From contig SVLU01000016.1 in NCBI GenBank assembly GCA_015067795.1, positions 1-38,373 of the forward strand: a stretch of 38,373 nt of DNA, in the 5' to 3' direction. The notes beneath the pieces were generated by a model, which had not been told where the DNA came from, did no database searches, and saw only the letters and a program-made list of their open reading frames with translations. A program made the translations under genes and the position numbers. The stretch is from Oscillospiraceae bacterium (GTDB lineage: Bacteria; Bacillota; Clostridia; Oscillospirales; Oscillospiraceae). Of this stretch, positions 8,285 through 16,010 are shown piece by piece (within the stretch, counting starts at the first letter, position 1; each line of letters begins with the position of its first letter).

Positions 8285-8475
8285 CTATAAGACAGGTGGT
8301 GAGGAAGTGGACGCTGGAAATCCCGGCAGTAGATCGCAAGGCCGATTACGATACAGATTATTCTCTGACATGCCAAAGGAGTTCGGTGTGTCTGCTTTCT
8401 GACGCTTGCAGGTCTTGCCTCGTTTTTAGCAAACGATAATCTTTTTCCTGATTTATCATTCTTTGCTAAATATTA
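8285..8475 (+). ncRNA. Long structured 5' leader of mgtE (candidate cis-regulatory RNA)
   Basis: About 220 nt separate the promoter region from mgtE and contain no convincing gene. Visible helices are GCTGG/CCGGC near 8314-8328; GACATGCC pairing with GGTGTGTC near 8367-8392 (8 bp with G-U pairs); a long-range GAGGAAG with CTTGCCTC (one bulge) ending at a T run at 8423-8427, which looks like a terminator; and a hairpin TTTAGCAAA (8425-8433) with TTTGCTAAA (8462-8470), extended by GATAA/TTATC, just before the Shine-Dalgarno. mgtE leaders are often Mg2+-sensing M-box RNAs, but I do not see the canonical M-box core here. Class unassigned. Confidence 0.5.
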
Positions 8476-8493
8476 TTAAAGGAGGTAAGGAAT

Positions 8494-9846
8494 TTGAGAG
8501 AAAACACTTTTGTTCTTACAGATACCATAAGCGCACTTCTTGAAGCCAGGAAGTTTACCTCGCTTCGTGATATTCTTGTAACCATGAACTCCGCCGATAT
8601 TGCTATTCTTTTTGAAGAAATGCCTGAATCTAAGCTTCCGCTTCTTTTCAGATTGCTTCCGAAAGAGCTTGCGGCGGATACTTTTGTTGAAATGGAAGCC
8701 GATGTTCAGGAAATGCTGATAAAGGGCTTCTCTGATGCTGAACTCAAAGAGGTTGTTGACGAGCTTTATGTTGACGATGCTGTTGACCTTATTGAGGAAA
8801 TGCCTGCTAATGTGGTTCAGCGTATTCTGCATCAGGCTGATCCTGAGATGCGTAAGATGATAAATGACATTCTTAAGTATCCAAAGGACTCAGCGGGCAG
8901 CATCATGACCACCGAGTACGTAAACCTGCGTCCTCTTATGACAGTTGCAGAGGCGATCAAGCACATCAGACGTACCGGTGTTGATAAGGAAACTATTTAT
9001 ACCTGCTATGTAACCTCCAACAGAATGTTGGTTGGTCAGATCTCTCTGAAAACACTTCTCCTTGCTGAGGAAGATGATGTTATTCAGAATATTATGGAGC
9101 AAAATCCGATTTACGTTACCACAACTGATGACCAGGAGCAGGTTGCCCGTACTCTCAGTAAATACGACTTTATCGCTCTTCCTGTTGTTGACCAGGAGGT
9201 TCGTCTTGTCGGTATCGTCACCGTCGATGATGCTATCGACGTTATCGAAGAAGAGGCTACCGAGGATATCGAGAAGATGAACGCTATCATGCTCACCGAA
9301 AAGGAATATCTTCAGACCAGCTCTTTTGCTCTTTGGAAGGCTCGTATACCATGGCTTCTTATTCTGATGATCTCAGCGACCCTTACTCAGCACATTATCG
9401 CAAGCTATGAGGAGGCTCTTTCCGCTGTCGTTGTTCTTACAGCCTTTATACCTATGCTGATGGGTACCGGTGGTAACGCAGGTGGTCAGGCTTCCGCAAC
9501 CATCATTCGTGGCCTTTCTTTGAACGAGATCGAACCGAGAGATATTCTTAAGGTTTTGTGGAAGGAAGTTCGTGTTGGCTTTATGTGTGCCATAACTCTC
9601 GGCGTTGCAACCCTGCTGAAGATTGTGTTCCTTGAAAGCATTGAGCTCCATGTGGCTGTCGTTGTTGCTTTGGCTCTTTCATGCACCGTTGTACTTGCAA
9701 AGGTCATTGGCTGTATGCTTCCTCTCGCAGCAAAGAGAATTGGTCTTGACCCTGCTGTCATGTCAAGCCCATTCATCACTACCATTGTTGACGCACTGAG
9801 CCTTGTTATCTATTTCCAGTTTGCGTCCATGATCCTTGGAATTTAG
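8494..9846 (+). CDS. mgtE: Magnesium transporter MgtE
   Basis: A 450-aa inner-membrane Mg2+ channel/transporter. The cytosolic N domain (about 1-130) is a run of helical repeats (DVQEMLIKGFSDAELKEVV). A CBS-domain pair follows (about 135-255; SAGSIMTTEYV, LPVVDQEVRLVGIVTVDDAI). The membrane part (about 285-450) carries five predicted helices with the family motifs PMLMGTGGNAGGQASA and GLDPAVMSSPFITTIVD. Length matches the family. The start is TTG at 8494, set by AAAGGAGGT (8478-8486). It sits behind a long structured leader and ends in a hairpin that overlaps the ribosome-binding site of the next gene. Confidence 0.95.
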   Translation: MRENTFVLTDTISALLEARKFTSLRDILVTMNSADIAILFEEMPESKLPLLFRLLPKELAADTFVEMEADVQEMLIKGFSDAELKEVVDELYVDDAVDLIEEMPANVVQRILHQADPEMRKMINDILKYPKDSAGSIMTTEYVNLRPLMTVAEAIKHIRRTGVDKETIYTCYVTSNRMLVGQISLKTLLLAEEDDVIQNIMEQNPIYVTTTDDQEQVARTLSKYDFIALPVVDQEVRLVGIVTVDDAIDVIEEEATEDIEKMNAIMLTEKEYLQTSSFALWKARIPWLLILMISATLTQHIIASYEEALSAVVVLTAFIPMLMGTGGNAGGQASATIIRGLSLNEIEPRDILKVLWKEVRVGFMCAITLGVATLLKIVFLESIELHVAVVVALALSCTVVLAKVIGCMLPLAAKRIGLDPAVMSSPFITTIVDALSLVIYFQFASMILGI

Positions 9847-9853
9847 TAATTAA

Positions 9854-9895
9854 CCCCTCCTTCTGAGAATAAGATTTTCAGAAGGGGGGATTTTT
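9854..9895 (+). terminator. mgtE terminator-like hairpin that contains the ymxH ribosome-binding site
   Basis: CCCTCCTTCTG (9855-9865) pairs with CAGAAGGGGGG (9879-9889), about 11-12 bp with one G-U, followed by ATTTTT. The 3' arm is also the Shine-Dalgarno (AAGGGGGG) of the gene starting at 9896, so a folded stem would both end mgtE transcription and hide that site. Confidence 0.75.
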
Positions 9896-10174
9896 ATGAA
9901 ATGCAGAGTAACCGATCTTAAATGCAAGGAAGTCATAAATATCTGTACTGGATTCAGAATGGGCTTTGTAAGTGATGTCCTGCTTAGTGTATCCACAGGC
10001 TGTATCGTTGCAATAGTTGTACCGGGACCATGCAAATTTTGGGGCATTTTAGGTCATGAAAACGATTATGTAATTCCGTGGGAATGTATCAAAAAATTCG
10101 GTGATGACATAATACTTGTAGAGGTTGACATGGATAATTGCATGGAAAAGAGAAATAAGAAAAGCTGGTCGTGA
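9896..10174 (+). CDS. ymxH: YlmC/YmxH-type PRC-barrel protein
   Basis: A 92-aa protein with the YlmC/YmxH pattern: an N-terminal DLKCKEVINICTG, then GFVSDVLLSVSTG and VPGPCKFWG. This small family is common in endospore-forming Firmicutes and is often described as sporulation-related; its biochemical role is not established. A basic tail (EKRNKKSW) ends the protein. The ATG at 9896 is preceded by AAGGGGGG within a hairpin, so expression is probably coupled to, or limited by, mgtE transcription and that fold. Confidence 0.85.
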   Translation: MKCRVTDLKCKEVINICTGFRMGFVSDVLLSVSTGCIVAIVVPGPCKFWGILGHENDYVIPWECIKKFGDDIILVEVDMDNCMEKRNKKSWS

Positions 10175-10224
10175 AAATGATACAAATTACTTATAAAAAA
10201 AGATGAAAATTGGTAAATTAATAC

Positions 10225-10253
10225 TTGAAAAAGTAAAAATCATCTGATATAAT
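10225..10253 (+). promoter_or_regulatory. Strong sigma-A promoter of rpsB-tsf
   Basis: TTGAAA (10225-10230), exactly 17 nt, TATAAT (10248-10253). Predicted start near 10260. Confidence 0.9.
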
Positions 10254-10259
10254 ACCAAA

Positions 10260-10356
10260 GTTAGTTTAAAGGACTACACACTCGGGCGGACTGTTTGCTT
10301 TGTGCCGAAAGGTCGGTGGGCGGGATGATGCCCGGGGAGGACAAAAACAAATTTTA
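10260..10356 (+). ncRNA. GC-rich structured leader of rpsB
   Basis: About 110 nt lie between the predicted transcription start and the rpsB start. The GC-rich stretch 10277-10340 stands out in an AT-rich intergenic region and can form GGGC/GCCC (around 10319-10335) and a longer interaction through CGGGCGG, CCGAAAGG and CGGTGGG. rpsB is autogenously regulated by S2 in several bacteria, so an S2-binding leader is plausible, but I do not match it to a named class. Confidence 0.4.
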
Positions 10357-10370
10357 GGAGGAAACAAAAA

Positions 10371-11090
10371 ATGGCAGTTATTTCTATGAAGCAGCTTCTC
10401 GAAGCAGGCGTTCACTTCGGTCACCAGACCAGAAGATGGAACCCAAAGATGGCTCCTTACATCTACATGGAACGCAATGGTATCTATATCATTGACCTCC
10501 AGAAGACAGTTAAGAAGCTCGAAGATGCTTACAACTTCATCCGTGAAACCGCAGCAAACGGCGGCGACATCCTGTTCGTAGGTACAAAGAAGCAGGCTCA
10601 GAACGCAGTTAAGGAAGAAGCAGAACGTGTTGGAATGTACTATGTAAATTCCAGATGGCTCGGCGGCATGCTCACAAACTTCAAGACAATGCGTACCCGT
10701 ATCGACAGACTTGCACAGCTCCGCAAGATGCAGGAAGACGGCACATTCGACATCCTTCCAAAGAAGGAAGTTATTAAGCTCACAAACGAAATCGCAAAGC
10801 TGGAAAAGTACCTCGGCGGCGTTAAGGAAATGAAGAAGCTCCCAGGCGCACTGTTCGTTGTTGATTGCCGCAAGGAACACAATGCAATCGCAGAAGCAAA
10901 GAAGCTCGGTATTCCAATCGTAGCTATCGTTGACACAAACTGTGATCCTGACGAAGTTGACTATGTAATCCCAGGTAACGATGACGCTATCCGCGCTATC
11001 AAGCTCATCTGTCAGGCTATGGCAAATGCAGTTGTTGAAGGCAGACAGGGTGAAGAAAACGCAGCTCCAGAAGCTCCAGCAGCAGAATAA
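10371..11090 (+). CDS. rpsB: 30S ribosomal protein S2
   Basis: A 239-aa S2 with family landmarks: [22 protein letters not shown] at the N-terminus, [34 protein letters not shown], and [29 protein letters not shown] near the end. The tail is Ala/Pro/Glu-rich. It binds the 30S head-body junction and is needed for initiation. AGGAGG precedes the ATG. tsf starts 41 nt downstream in the usual rpsB-tsf order, transcribed from the promoter at 10225. Confidence 0.98.
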   Translation: MAVISMKQLLEAGVHFGHQTRRWNPKMAPYIYMERNGIYIIDLQKTVKKLEDAYNFIRETAANGGDILFVGTKKQAQNAVKEEAERVGMYYVNSRWLGGMLTNFKTMRTRIDRLAQLRKMQEDGTFDILPKKEVIKLTNEIAKLEKYLGGVKEMKKLPGALFVVDCRKEHNAIAEAKKLGIPIVAIVDTNCDPDEVDYVIPGNDDAIRAIKLICQAMANAVVEGRQGEENAAPEAPAAE

Positions 11091-11130
11091 TTTATAAACT
11101 ATCCACATTCAGAATTTGGAGGAAAATATA

Positions 11131-12063
11131 ATGGCATTCACAGCAAAGGACGTAAAAGATCTTAGAGAAATGACCGGCGTTGGCATGATGGATTGCAAGA
11201 AGGCTCTTGCAGCATCTGACGGCGACATGGAAAAGGCTATTGCATATCTTCGTGAAAAGGGTCTTGCTGCTGCACAGAAGAAGGCAGGCAGAATCGCTGC
11301 TGAAGGTATGGCATATGCAACTGTTATCGACAACGCAGGTATCGTTGTTGAAGTTAATGCAGAAACTGACTTCGTTGCAAAGAACGAAAAGTTCGTAGAA
11401 TTCGTAAAGGGCGTAGCAGAAGCTGTTGCAGCTAACAACCCAAGCGATCTGGAAGCTCTTATGGAAAGCAACTATCCTGGTACTGAACTGACAGTTCGTC
11501 AGCAGCAGCAGGAAATGGTTCTCGTTATTGGCGAGAACATCAACGTTCGCCGCTTCATCCGTTATGCAGATGGCGTTAACGTTCCTTATATCCATGCCGG
11601 CGGCAAGATCGGCGTTAATGTTAATATGTCCGTTGAAGGCGTTGACAACATGGACGCAGTTATCGAGCTCGGTAAGGATATCGCAATGCAGATCGCAGCT
11701 ATGAGACCACAGTACCTTGATGCAGCTTCCGTTGATGCAGGCGAACTGGAAAAGGAAAAGGAAATCCAGATGGCTAAGGCTATGGAAGAAAACAAGGCAA
11801 AGAAGATCCCAGAAGAAAAGGCTCTCAAGATCGCTGAAAACATGGTTAAGGGCAGAATTAACAAGTTCTACGAAGAAATCTGCCTCCTGAACCAGCCATA
11901 CGTTAAGGAAAACAAGATCTCCGTTGATCGTCACGTTCAGCAGGTTGCTAAGGAACTGGGCGGCATCATCAAGATCAATGGCTTCACCCGTTTCGAGAAG
12001 GGCGAAGGCATGGAAAAGAAGCAGGACAATTTCGCAGAAGAAATTGCAAATATGGTTAAGTAA
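11131..12063 (+). CDS. tsf: Elongation factor Ts
   Basis: A 310-aa EF-Ts, the nucleotide-exchange factor for EF-Tu. It opens with the UBA-like domain (KDVKDLREMTGVGMMDCKKAL), followed by the signature NAETDFVAKNEKF and the dimerisation and core subdomains. The start is ATG 11131, with TTTGGAGGA 8 nt upstream; an in-frame ATG 15 nt earlier overlaps this ribosome-binding site and is rejected. It is co-transcribed with rpsB and ends at a strong terminator. Confidence 0.98.
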   Translation: MAFTAKDVKDLREMTGVGMMDCKKALAASDGDMEKAIAYLREKGLAAAQKKAGRIAAEGMAYATVIDNAGIVVEVNAETDFVAKNEKFVEFVKGVAEAVAANNPSDLEALMESNYPGTELTVRQQQQEMVLVIGENINVRRFIRYADGVNVPYIHAGGKIGVNVNMSVEGVDNMDAVIELGKDIAMQIAAMRPQYLDAASVDAGELEKEKEIQMAKAMEENKAKKIPEEKALKIAENMVKGRINKFYEEICLLNQPYVKENKISVDRHVQQVAKELGGIIKINGFTRFEKGEGMEKKQDNFAEEIANMVK

Positions 12064-12088
12064 TTAAAGCATACTGCTTTGTGAATAA

Positions 12089-12123
12089 GGGGATGAGCAA
12101 ACGCTCATCCCCTTGTTATTTTT
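12089..12123 (+). terminator. rpsB-tsf terminator
   Basis: GGGGATGAGC (12089-12098) and GCTCATCCCC (12103-12112) form a perfect 10-bp stem with loop AAAC, then TTGTTATTTTT. Confidence 0.95.
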
Positions 12124-12184
12124 CAGGGTCAGGGAAGTGTGCTGAATGATTTGATATTTAATTCTTAATTTTTATACTGTTCTG

Positions 12185-12213
12185 TTTACACTAACGAAAT
12201 TTATTGATATAAT
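12185..12213 (+). promoter_or_regulatory. Sigma-A promoter of the small membrane-protein pair
   Basis: TTTACA (12185-12190), 17 nt, TATAAT (12208-12213). It serves the two overlapping genes at 12260 and 12712. Confidence 0.85.
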
Positions 12214-12259
12214 GTGCTAAAGAAGCATAAATATACATTATAAAAAAGGAGTGTGGCAA

Positions 12260-12715
12260 GTGAAAATAAAGATATACAGCTGGACGAACTTGCTGTTAGC
12301 TATCCTGTTAATTGTTATGATTATTCAAGATATTTTGAGTTATTCTTCTGGTATTGAACTTTTATATATTGCGTTATGGAGTTATTTAACTTATCGATTA
12401 TTACGTGTTGCCCTGACAAAAAAAGGATACGAGGCTGAACAGGAGCAAATTAAAGAATCTAAAGCTTTTCAAAGAAAAATGGCGGATAGATATGGTAAGA
12501 TAGCATATGTTATTATCTATGCTCCATTCGCAGTATTACTGCTGGGACTCATGGCAGTTATTATTATGGGTGTGAGTGTTACAAATGATATTTGGACTGC
12601 CATTACTTTTATCATCCTATTAGTGCTGTATTTTATTCTTTTAGCAGTGTATAAGTTCTATATTAAGAAAATAAGTGAAGAATGCTCTAAGAAAACAAAA
12701 GGAGAAAAAGGTTGA
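12260..12715 (+). CDS. Small membrane protein of the MKIY-x-W group, function unknown
   Basis: A 151-aa protein with no family I recognise. It starts MKIKIYSWTN, then two closely spaced hydrophobic helices (LLLAILLIVMIIQDIL and LLYIALWSYLTYRLL), a charged, probably cytosolic helix with KKGYEAEQEQIKESKAFQRK, then two more hydrophobic helices (about residues 82-135). GTG 12260 is chosen because AAAGGAGTG ends too close to the earlier GTG at 12251. It overlaps the next gene by 4 nt, so the pair is translationally coupled. The next protein, and a broken gene at 27390-27555, share the start MKIY-x-W and a similar layout. The DNA is much more AT-rich than flanking genes. Confidence 0.75.
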   Translation: MKIKIYSWTNLLLAILLIVMIIQDILSYSSGIELLYIALWSYLTYRLLRVALTKKGYEAEQEQIKESKAFQRKMADRYGKIAYVIIYAPFAVLLLGLMAVIIMGVSVTNDIWTAITFIILLVLYFILLAVYKFYIKKISEECSKKTKGEKG

Positions 12716-13119
12716 AAATATATAACTGGTTTGATTTAATTATTAATTCAATCAATGGTATTAGCATTATCGTATATCAGCTTTGTAACTACGAGAGTCA
12801 GTTTGATATTCCGCTTATAATCTGCGGTATTCTCTTAATTATTCAGGGAATACGTTTATCAATGTCCAAAGAAAGATATGAAGAAGCTCTTGAAGAAAAT
12901 GAAGCAAAAAAATATCGTCAAAAAAAATTATTGAATAAATACGGTAAGAAAATCCGTATTCTGCAGACACTTCCCTCTGTAATTCTGTTCATTGCTTTCA
13001 TTTTACATTGGATATTCGGTGCCCAGTCATGGACCGTGATAACGTTGTTCACTGTAATTGCACTGTATCTCATTCTGACGCTTATTACAACAATTATTGA
13101 ATATCAATTTAATGATTAA
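12712..13119 (+). CDS. Small membrane protein of the MKIY-x-W group, function unknown (partner)
   Basis: A 135-aa protein that starts at TTG 12712, overlapping the previous stop (TTGA), with AGGAG about 8 nt upstream. It reads MKIYNWFDLI, then helices IINSINGISIIVYQL and IPLIICGILLIIQGIRL, a charged segment (SKERYEEALEENEAKKYRQKK) and two C-terminal helices (LPSVILFIAFILHWIFG, VITLFTVIALYLILTLI). The layout matches the upstream gene, so the two are probably a diverged duplication. No function can be assigned. AT-rich, like its neighbour. Confidence 0.75.
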   Translation: MKIYNWFDLIINSINGISIIVYQLCNYESQFDIPLIICGILLIIQGIRLSMSKERYEEALEENEAKKYRQKKLLNKYGKKIRILQTLPSVILFIAFILHWIFGAQSWTVITLFTVIALYLILTLITTIIEYQFND

Positions 13120-13120
13120 A

Positions 13121-13147
13121 AATGCCGTTACTGCGACGGCATTTTTT
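13121..13147 (+). terminator. Terminator of the small membrane-protein pair
   Basis: AATGCCGT (13121-13128) pairs with ACGGCATT (13136-13143), ending in six T's. Confidence 0.9.
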
Positions 13148-13211
13148 GATGTTCTGCATACTGCGCGATTTTGACAAATTGCATAAATCTAATGTTTTTT
13201 TCAATTTTTTA

Positions 13212-13240
13212 TTCACATTAAGAAAAAACTGTGTTACAAT
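13212..13240 (+). promoter_or_regulatory. Candidate promoter of paaK
   Basis: TTCACA (13212-13217), 17 nt, TACAAT (13235-13240). Confidence 0.55.
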
Positions 13241-13342
13241 AAAGAATCATACAGTAAAGAAATCCCGATGTTTCATTTAATTTACATAACACCGCCTTTT
13301 TCCTTACTTTGTGTATTCTATATTCCCGAAAGGATGATAACA

Positions 13343-14644
13343 TTGGAAAGATACTACCAGCCCGAGATCGAATGTATGTCTCGAGAGGAACTCACCGCAC
13401 TGCAGAACGAGAGACTTGTTAACCAGGTCAATCATGTTTGGAATAATGTTCCTTACTACCGTAAGAAGATGGAAGAAAAGGGCGTAACTCCTGATGACAT
13501 CAAGACTATCGCAGACCTCCACAAGCTTCCTTTTATCACAAAGGCTGACCTCCGTGATGCATATCCATATGGTCTTATGGGTAAGCCTCTCAAGGATTGT
13601 GTCAGAATTCAGTCCACATCCGGTACAACCGGTAAGCGTGTCGTAGCCTTCTATACACAACACGACATCGACCTGTGGGAAGATTGCTGTGCCCGTGCCA
13701 TCATGGCAGCAGGCGGTACAGATGAAGATGTTTGTCAGGTTTCCTATGGCTACGGCCTGTTTACAGGCGGCCCCGGACTCAACGGCGGCTCTCATAAAGT
13801 TGGCTGTCTCACTATTCCTACCTCCTCCGGCAACACAGAACGTCAGATCATGTTTATTAAGGACCTCAGTGCAACAATTCTCTGCTGCACTCCTTCCTAC
13901 GCCGCTTATCTTGGCGAATCCATGAAGGAAATGGGCATGACTCCTGCTGATATTCCGCTTAAGGCAGGTATCTTCGGTGCAGAGGCATGGTCTGAAGAAA
14001 TGCGTCAGGACATCCAGAATACTCTTGGTATAAAGGCTTATGACATTTATGGTCTTACTGAGCTCTCCGGCCCCGGTGTATCCTTTGAATGTTCCGCTCA
14101 GTCAGGCATGCACGTTAACGAAGACCACTTTATCGCAGAGATCATTGATCCTAACACAGGTGAAGTTCTTCCTGCAGGCTCCAAGGGTGAACTGGTATTT
14201 ACTTCTCTCACCAAGGAAGCATTCCCACTTCTCCGTTACCGTACCCGTGATATTTGTATGCTCAACTATGAGCCATGTCCATGCGGTCGTACACACGTTA
14301 AGATGTGCAAGCCAATGGGTCGCTCCGATGATATGCTTATTATCCGTGGTGTTAACGTATTCCCATCCCAGATTGAAGCTGTTCTCCTTAAGAATGGCTA
14401 TCAGGCAAATTACCAGATCATCGTTGACCGCGTAAAGAACACAGATACTCTTGATGTTCAGGTTGAAATGACTCCTGAAATGTTTACAGATAATATGGGT
14501 GAAATCGCCCGTCGTCAGAGAGTTCTTATTGACGGTCTCCGTTCCATGCTGGGTATTACAGCAAAGGTTTCTCTCGTCGCACCAAAGTCTATCGTAAGAA
14601 GCGAAGGCAAAGCTGTTCGTGTTATCGACAAGCGTAAGATTTAA
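13343..14644 (+). CDS. paaK: Phenylacetate-CoA ligase family (PaaK-like)
   Basis: A 433-aa AMP-forming aryl-acid:CoA ligase, which activates phenylacetate-type acids with ATP and CoA. Features: ERYYQPEIECMSREEL start, VPYYRKKMEEKG, the phosphate loop STSGTTGKRV, YGLTELSGPGVSFEC, RYRTRDI, the CPCGRTH motif, and the C-terminal swivel domain GRSDDMLIIRGVNVFPSQIE. The start is taken as TTG 13343 (MERYYQPE) because AAAGGA lies 9 nt upstream and overlaps the ATG at 13334; the longer frame to 13268 adds residues unlike the family. It is followed after 16 nt by an ACT-domain gene, a common pairing. With iorAB in the window it may act on indole-, phenyl- or hydroxyphenylacetate; the real substrate is unknown. 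Confidence 0.9.
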   Translation: MERYYQPEIECMSREELTALQNERLVNQVNHVWNNVPYYRKKMEEKGVTPDDIKTIADLHKLPFITKADLRDAYPYGLMGKPLKDCVRIQSTSGTTGKRVVAFYTQHDIDLWEDCCARAIMAAGGTDEDVCQVSYGYGLFTGGPGLNGGSHKVGCLTIPTSSGNTERQIMFIKDLSATILCCTPSYAAYLGESMKEMGMTPADIPLKAGIFGAEAWSEEMRQDIQNTLGIKAYDIYGLTELSGPGVSFECSAQSGMHVNEDHFIAEIIDPNTGEVLPAGSKGELVFTSLTKEAFPLLRYRTRDICMLNYEPCPCGRTHVKMCKPMGRSDDMLIIRGVNVFPSQIEAVLLKNGYQANYQIIVDRVKNTDTLDVQVEMTPEMFTDNMGEIARRQRVLIDGLRSMLGITAKVSLVAPKSIVRSEGKAVRVIDKRKI

Positions 14645-14660
14645 TAAGGAGGTAAAAACA

Positions 14661-15095
14661 ATGTTTATTAATCAGATCTCCATTTTTCTTGAAAACAAGC
14701 CGGGTGCTCTCAATGCAATGACAAAGGTTCTTGCTGAAAACAACATCGACCTCCGTGCGATGTTCCTTGCAGAGGCGGCTGAGTTTGGTATTGTACGTAT
14801 CATCGTTGACAACTGCTATTCCGCATCTGTTCTTCTGAGAGATGCCGGTTATGTATGCTCCATCACACCTGTTCTTGGTGTTCAGATTCCGGATGCTCCC
14901 GGCGGTCTTAACGAGGTTCTCAACGACCTCACCGAAGCAAACATCAATATTGAGTATATGTATGCTTTCCTGGGCAGAAAGAACGCTCGTCACGCTTACA
15001 TGATCTTCCGTGTGAATGACAACGGTGCTGCCACCGCCGCTCTTTCAGCCAAGGGCATCAAGGTACTGTCCCCGGATGCTGTATGTAATCTGTAA
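14661..15095 (+). CDS. Tandem ACT-domain protein
   Basis: A 144-aa protein with two ACT repeats: IFLENKPGALNAMTKVLAENNIDLRAMF (about 5-65) and PDAPGGLNEVLNDLTEANINIEYMYAF (about 73-135). ACT domains bind amino acids or related small molecules. This form is often found beside paaK-type ligases and iorAB genes in Clostridia and is a likely ligand sensor or partner of the ligase. AAGGAGGT sits 8 nt before the ATG, and the gene follows paaK by 16 nt, so the two form an operon ending at the terminator at 15108. Confidence 0.9.
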   Translation: MFINQISIFLENKPGALNAMTKVLAENNIDLRAMFLAEAAEFGIVRIIVDNCYSASVLLRDAGYVCSITPVLGVQIPDAPGGLNEVLNDLTEANINIEYMYAFLGRKNARHAYMIFRVNDNGAATAALSAKGIKVLSPDAVCNL

Positions 15096-15107
15096 TCAGT
15101 AAAAATT

Positions 15108-15146
15108 AAAATGGATGCAGAGCTTCACTTCTGCATCCATTTTTTG
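15108..15146 (+). terminator. paaK-ACT operon terminator
   Basis: AAAATGGATGCAGA (15108-15121) pairs with TCTGCATCCATTTT (15130-15143), a perfect 14-bp stem followed by T's. Confidence 0.95.
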
Positions 15147-15180
15147 CAAAAAAACCGCCTCTTTCGGAAGAAAGAGGCGG
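15147..15180 (-). terminator. Terminator of the minus-strand membrane-protein gene
   Basis: CCGCCTCTTTC (15155-15165) and GAAAGAGGCGG (15170-15180) form a perfect stem. Read on the minus strand it is followed by seven T's. It abuts the plus-strand terminator, insulating two converging units. Confidence 0.9.
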
Positions 15181-15190
15181 AACCTATTTA

Positions 15191-15955
15191 CTAATTAATT
15201 TCCTTGCTTGGTGAACCCTTGATATATCCACAGACCTTAATAAGCTGATAGATTGACAGGGCTGCAAAGATCAAGCCCTGAGGGAAATTACCTGCTGAGA
15301 CAGTAGTAAGGAGACAGAAATATACGCCAAGCATATGGGTGATGATTGTGCGTTTTGGCAATATTCTGCCGTAATAATGACCTGCCGCATAATAGAAGCT
15401 GAGGGTGGCTGCAGCTGCACCCAGGCACTCATAGCAGTATTCAATAAGCACGGGATTTGTGTTGTTTTCCTTATAGGTCATCACAAGCCAGAAGCACATA
15501 AAGATTGCACCAATACATTCCCAAGTGCCGTTTTTTCTCACCTTTGCAGAAGCTGTGGAGCAGATACCGATACCGGTGAGAACGCCTAAAACTGTAAAAA
15601 CAGCTCTAAATCCAACAGTTTCGCCATAATCCATAACAAAATTCATTGCAGAACCAACTACAACGATTGCACCTGTTACAATGCAGACAAGCTGTGCAAG
15701 CTTGTTTGTGGTTGGGAAAGGTCTTTCAGGGTCAACGTTGACGCATCCCTTATGAACCACAGCAATGCCATACCAAACGGATGCACCAATTACCGCCACG
15801 GTCAATAAAACGAGCAGTACAGATACGAATGCATACTGTTTTGCAAGGCCCGTTAAGGGTTCAAAAACAGTTTTGATCTCCCAAAAACGGAGAACAGCGG
15901 CAATAACAGCCGCAATCAGAACAGCCTCGGTTGTTACAAACTTTATTTTACGCAT
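15191..15955 (-). CDS. Polytopic membrane protein, function unknown
   Basis: A 254-aa protein with about seven hydrophobic helices (examples: EAVLIAAVIAAVLRFW, FVSVLLVLLTVAVIGASVWYG, LVCIVTGAIVVVGSAMNFV, AVFTVLGVLTGIGICS, IGAIFMCFWLVMTY, AAATLSFYYAAG, MLGVYFCLLTTV). The short loops are not strongly charged. I do not recognise a family. The start is ATG 15955, with AGG 9 nt upstream on that strand; a TTG at 15964 is less likely. Transcribed alone, divergently from spoIID, with its own terminator. Confidence 0.75.
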   Translation of the reverse strand: MRKIKFVTTEAVLIAAVIAAVLRFWEIKTVFEPLTGLAKQYAFVSVLLVLLTVAVIGASVWYGIAVVHKGCVNVDPERPFPTTNKLAQLVCIVTGAIVVVGSAMNFVMDYGETVGFRAVFTVLGVLTGIGICSTASAKVRKNGTWECIGAIFMCFWLVMTYKENNTNPVLIEYCYECLGAAAATLSFYYAAGHYYGRILPKRTIITHMLGVYFCLLTTVSAGNFPQGLIFAALSIYQLIKVCGYIKGSPSKEIN

Positions 15956-16010
15956 AATCTTCAACCTATCTTAATAATAATTGATAACACTACATAAGGT
16001 GGTATACCTA

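Noticed and set aside
8285-8427. Canonical M-box (ykoK) riboswitch before mgtE
   Set aside because: The position fits, but I could not find the conserved M-box core segments, so I left the class open.
10266-11108. Antisense open frame across rpsB
   Set aside because: Shadow of a highly codon-biased ribosomal gene; no independent start signal.
11092-11934. Antisense open frame across tsf
   Set aside because: Shadow frame, Cys/Phe-rich, with no start signal or homology.
13268-13342. Longer N-terminus for the PaaK-like ligase
   Set aside because: The 25 extra residues are unlike the family and overlap the promoter-proximal region; a well-placed Shine-Dalgarno supports TTG 13343.
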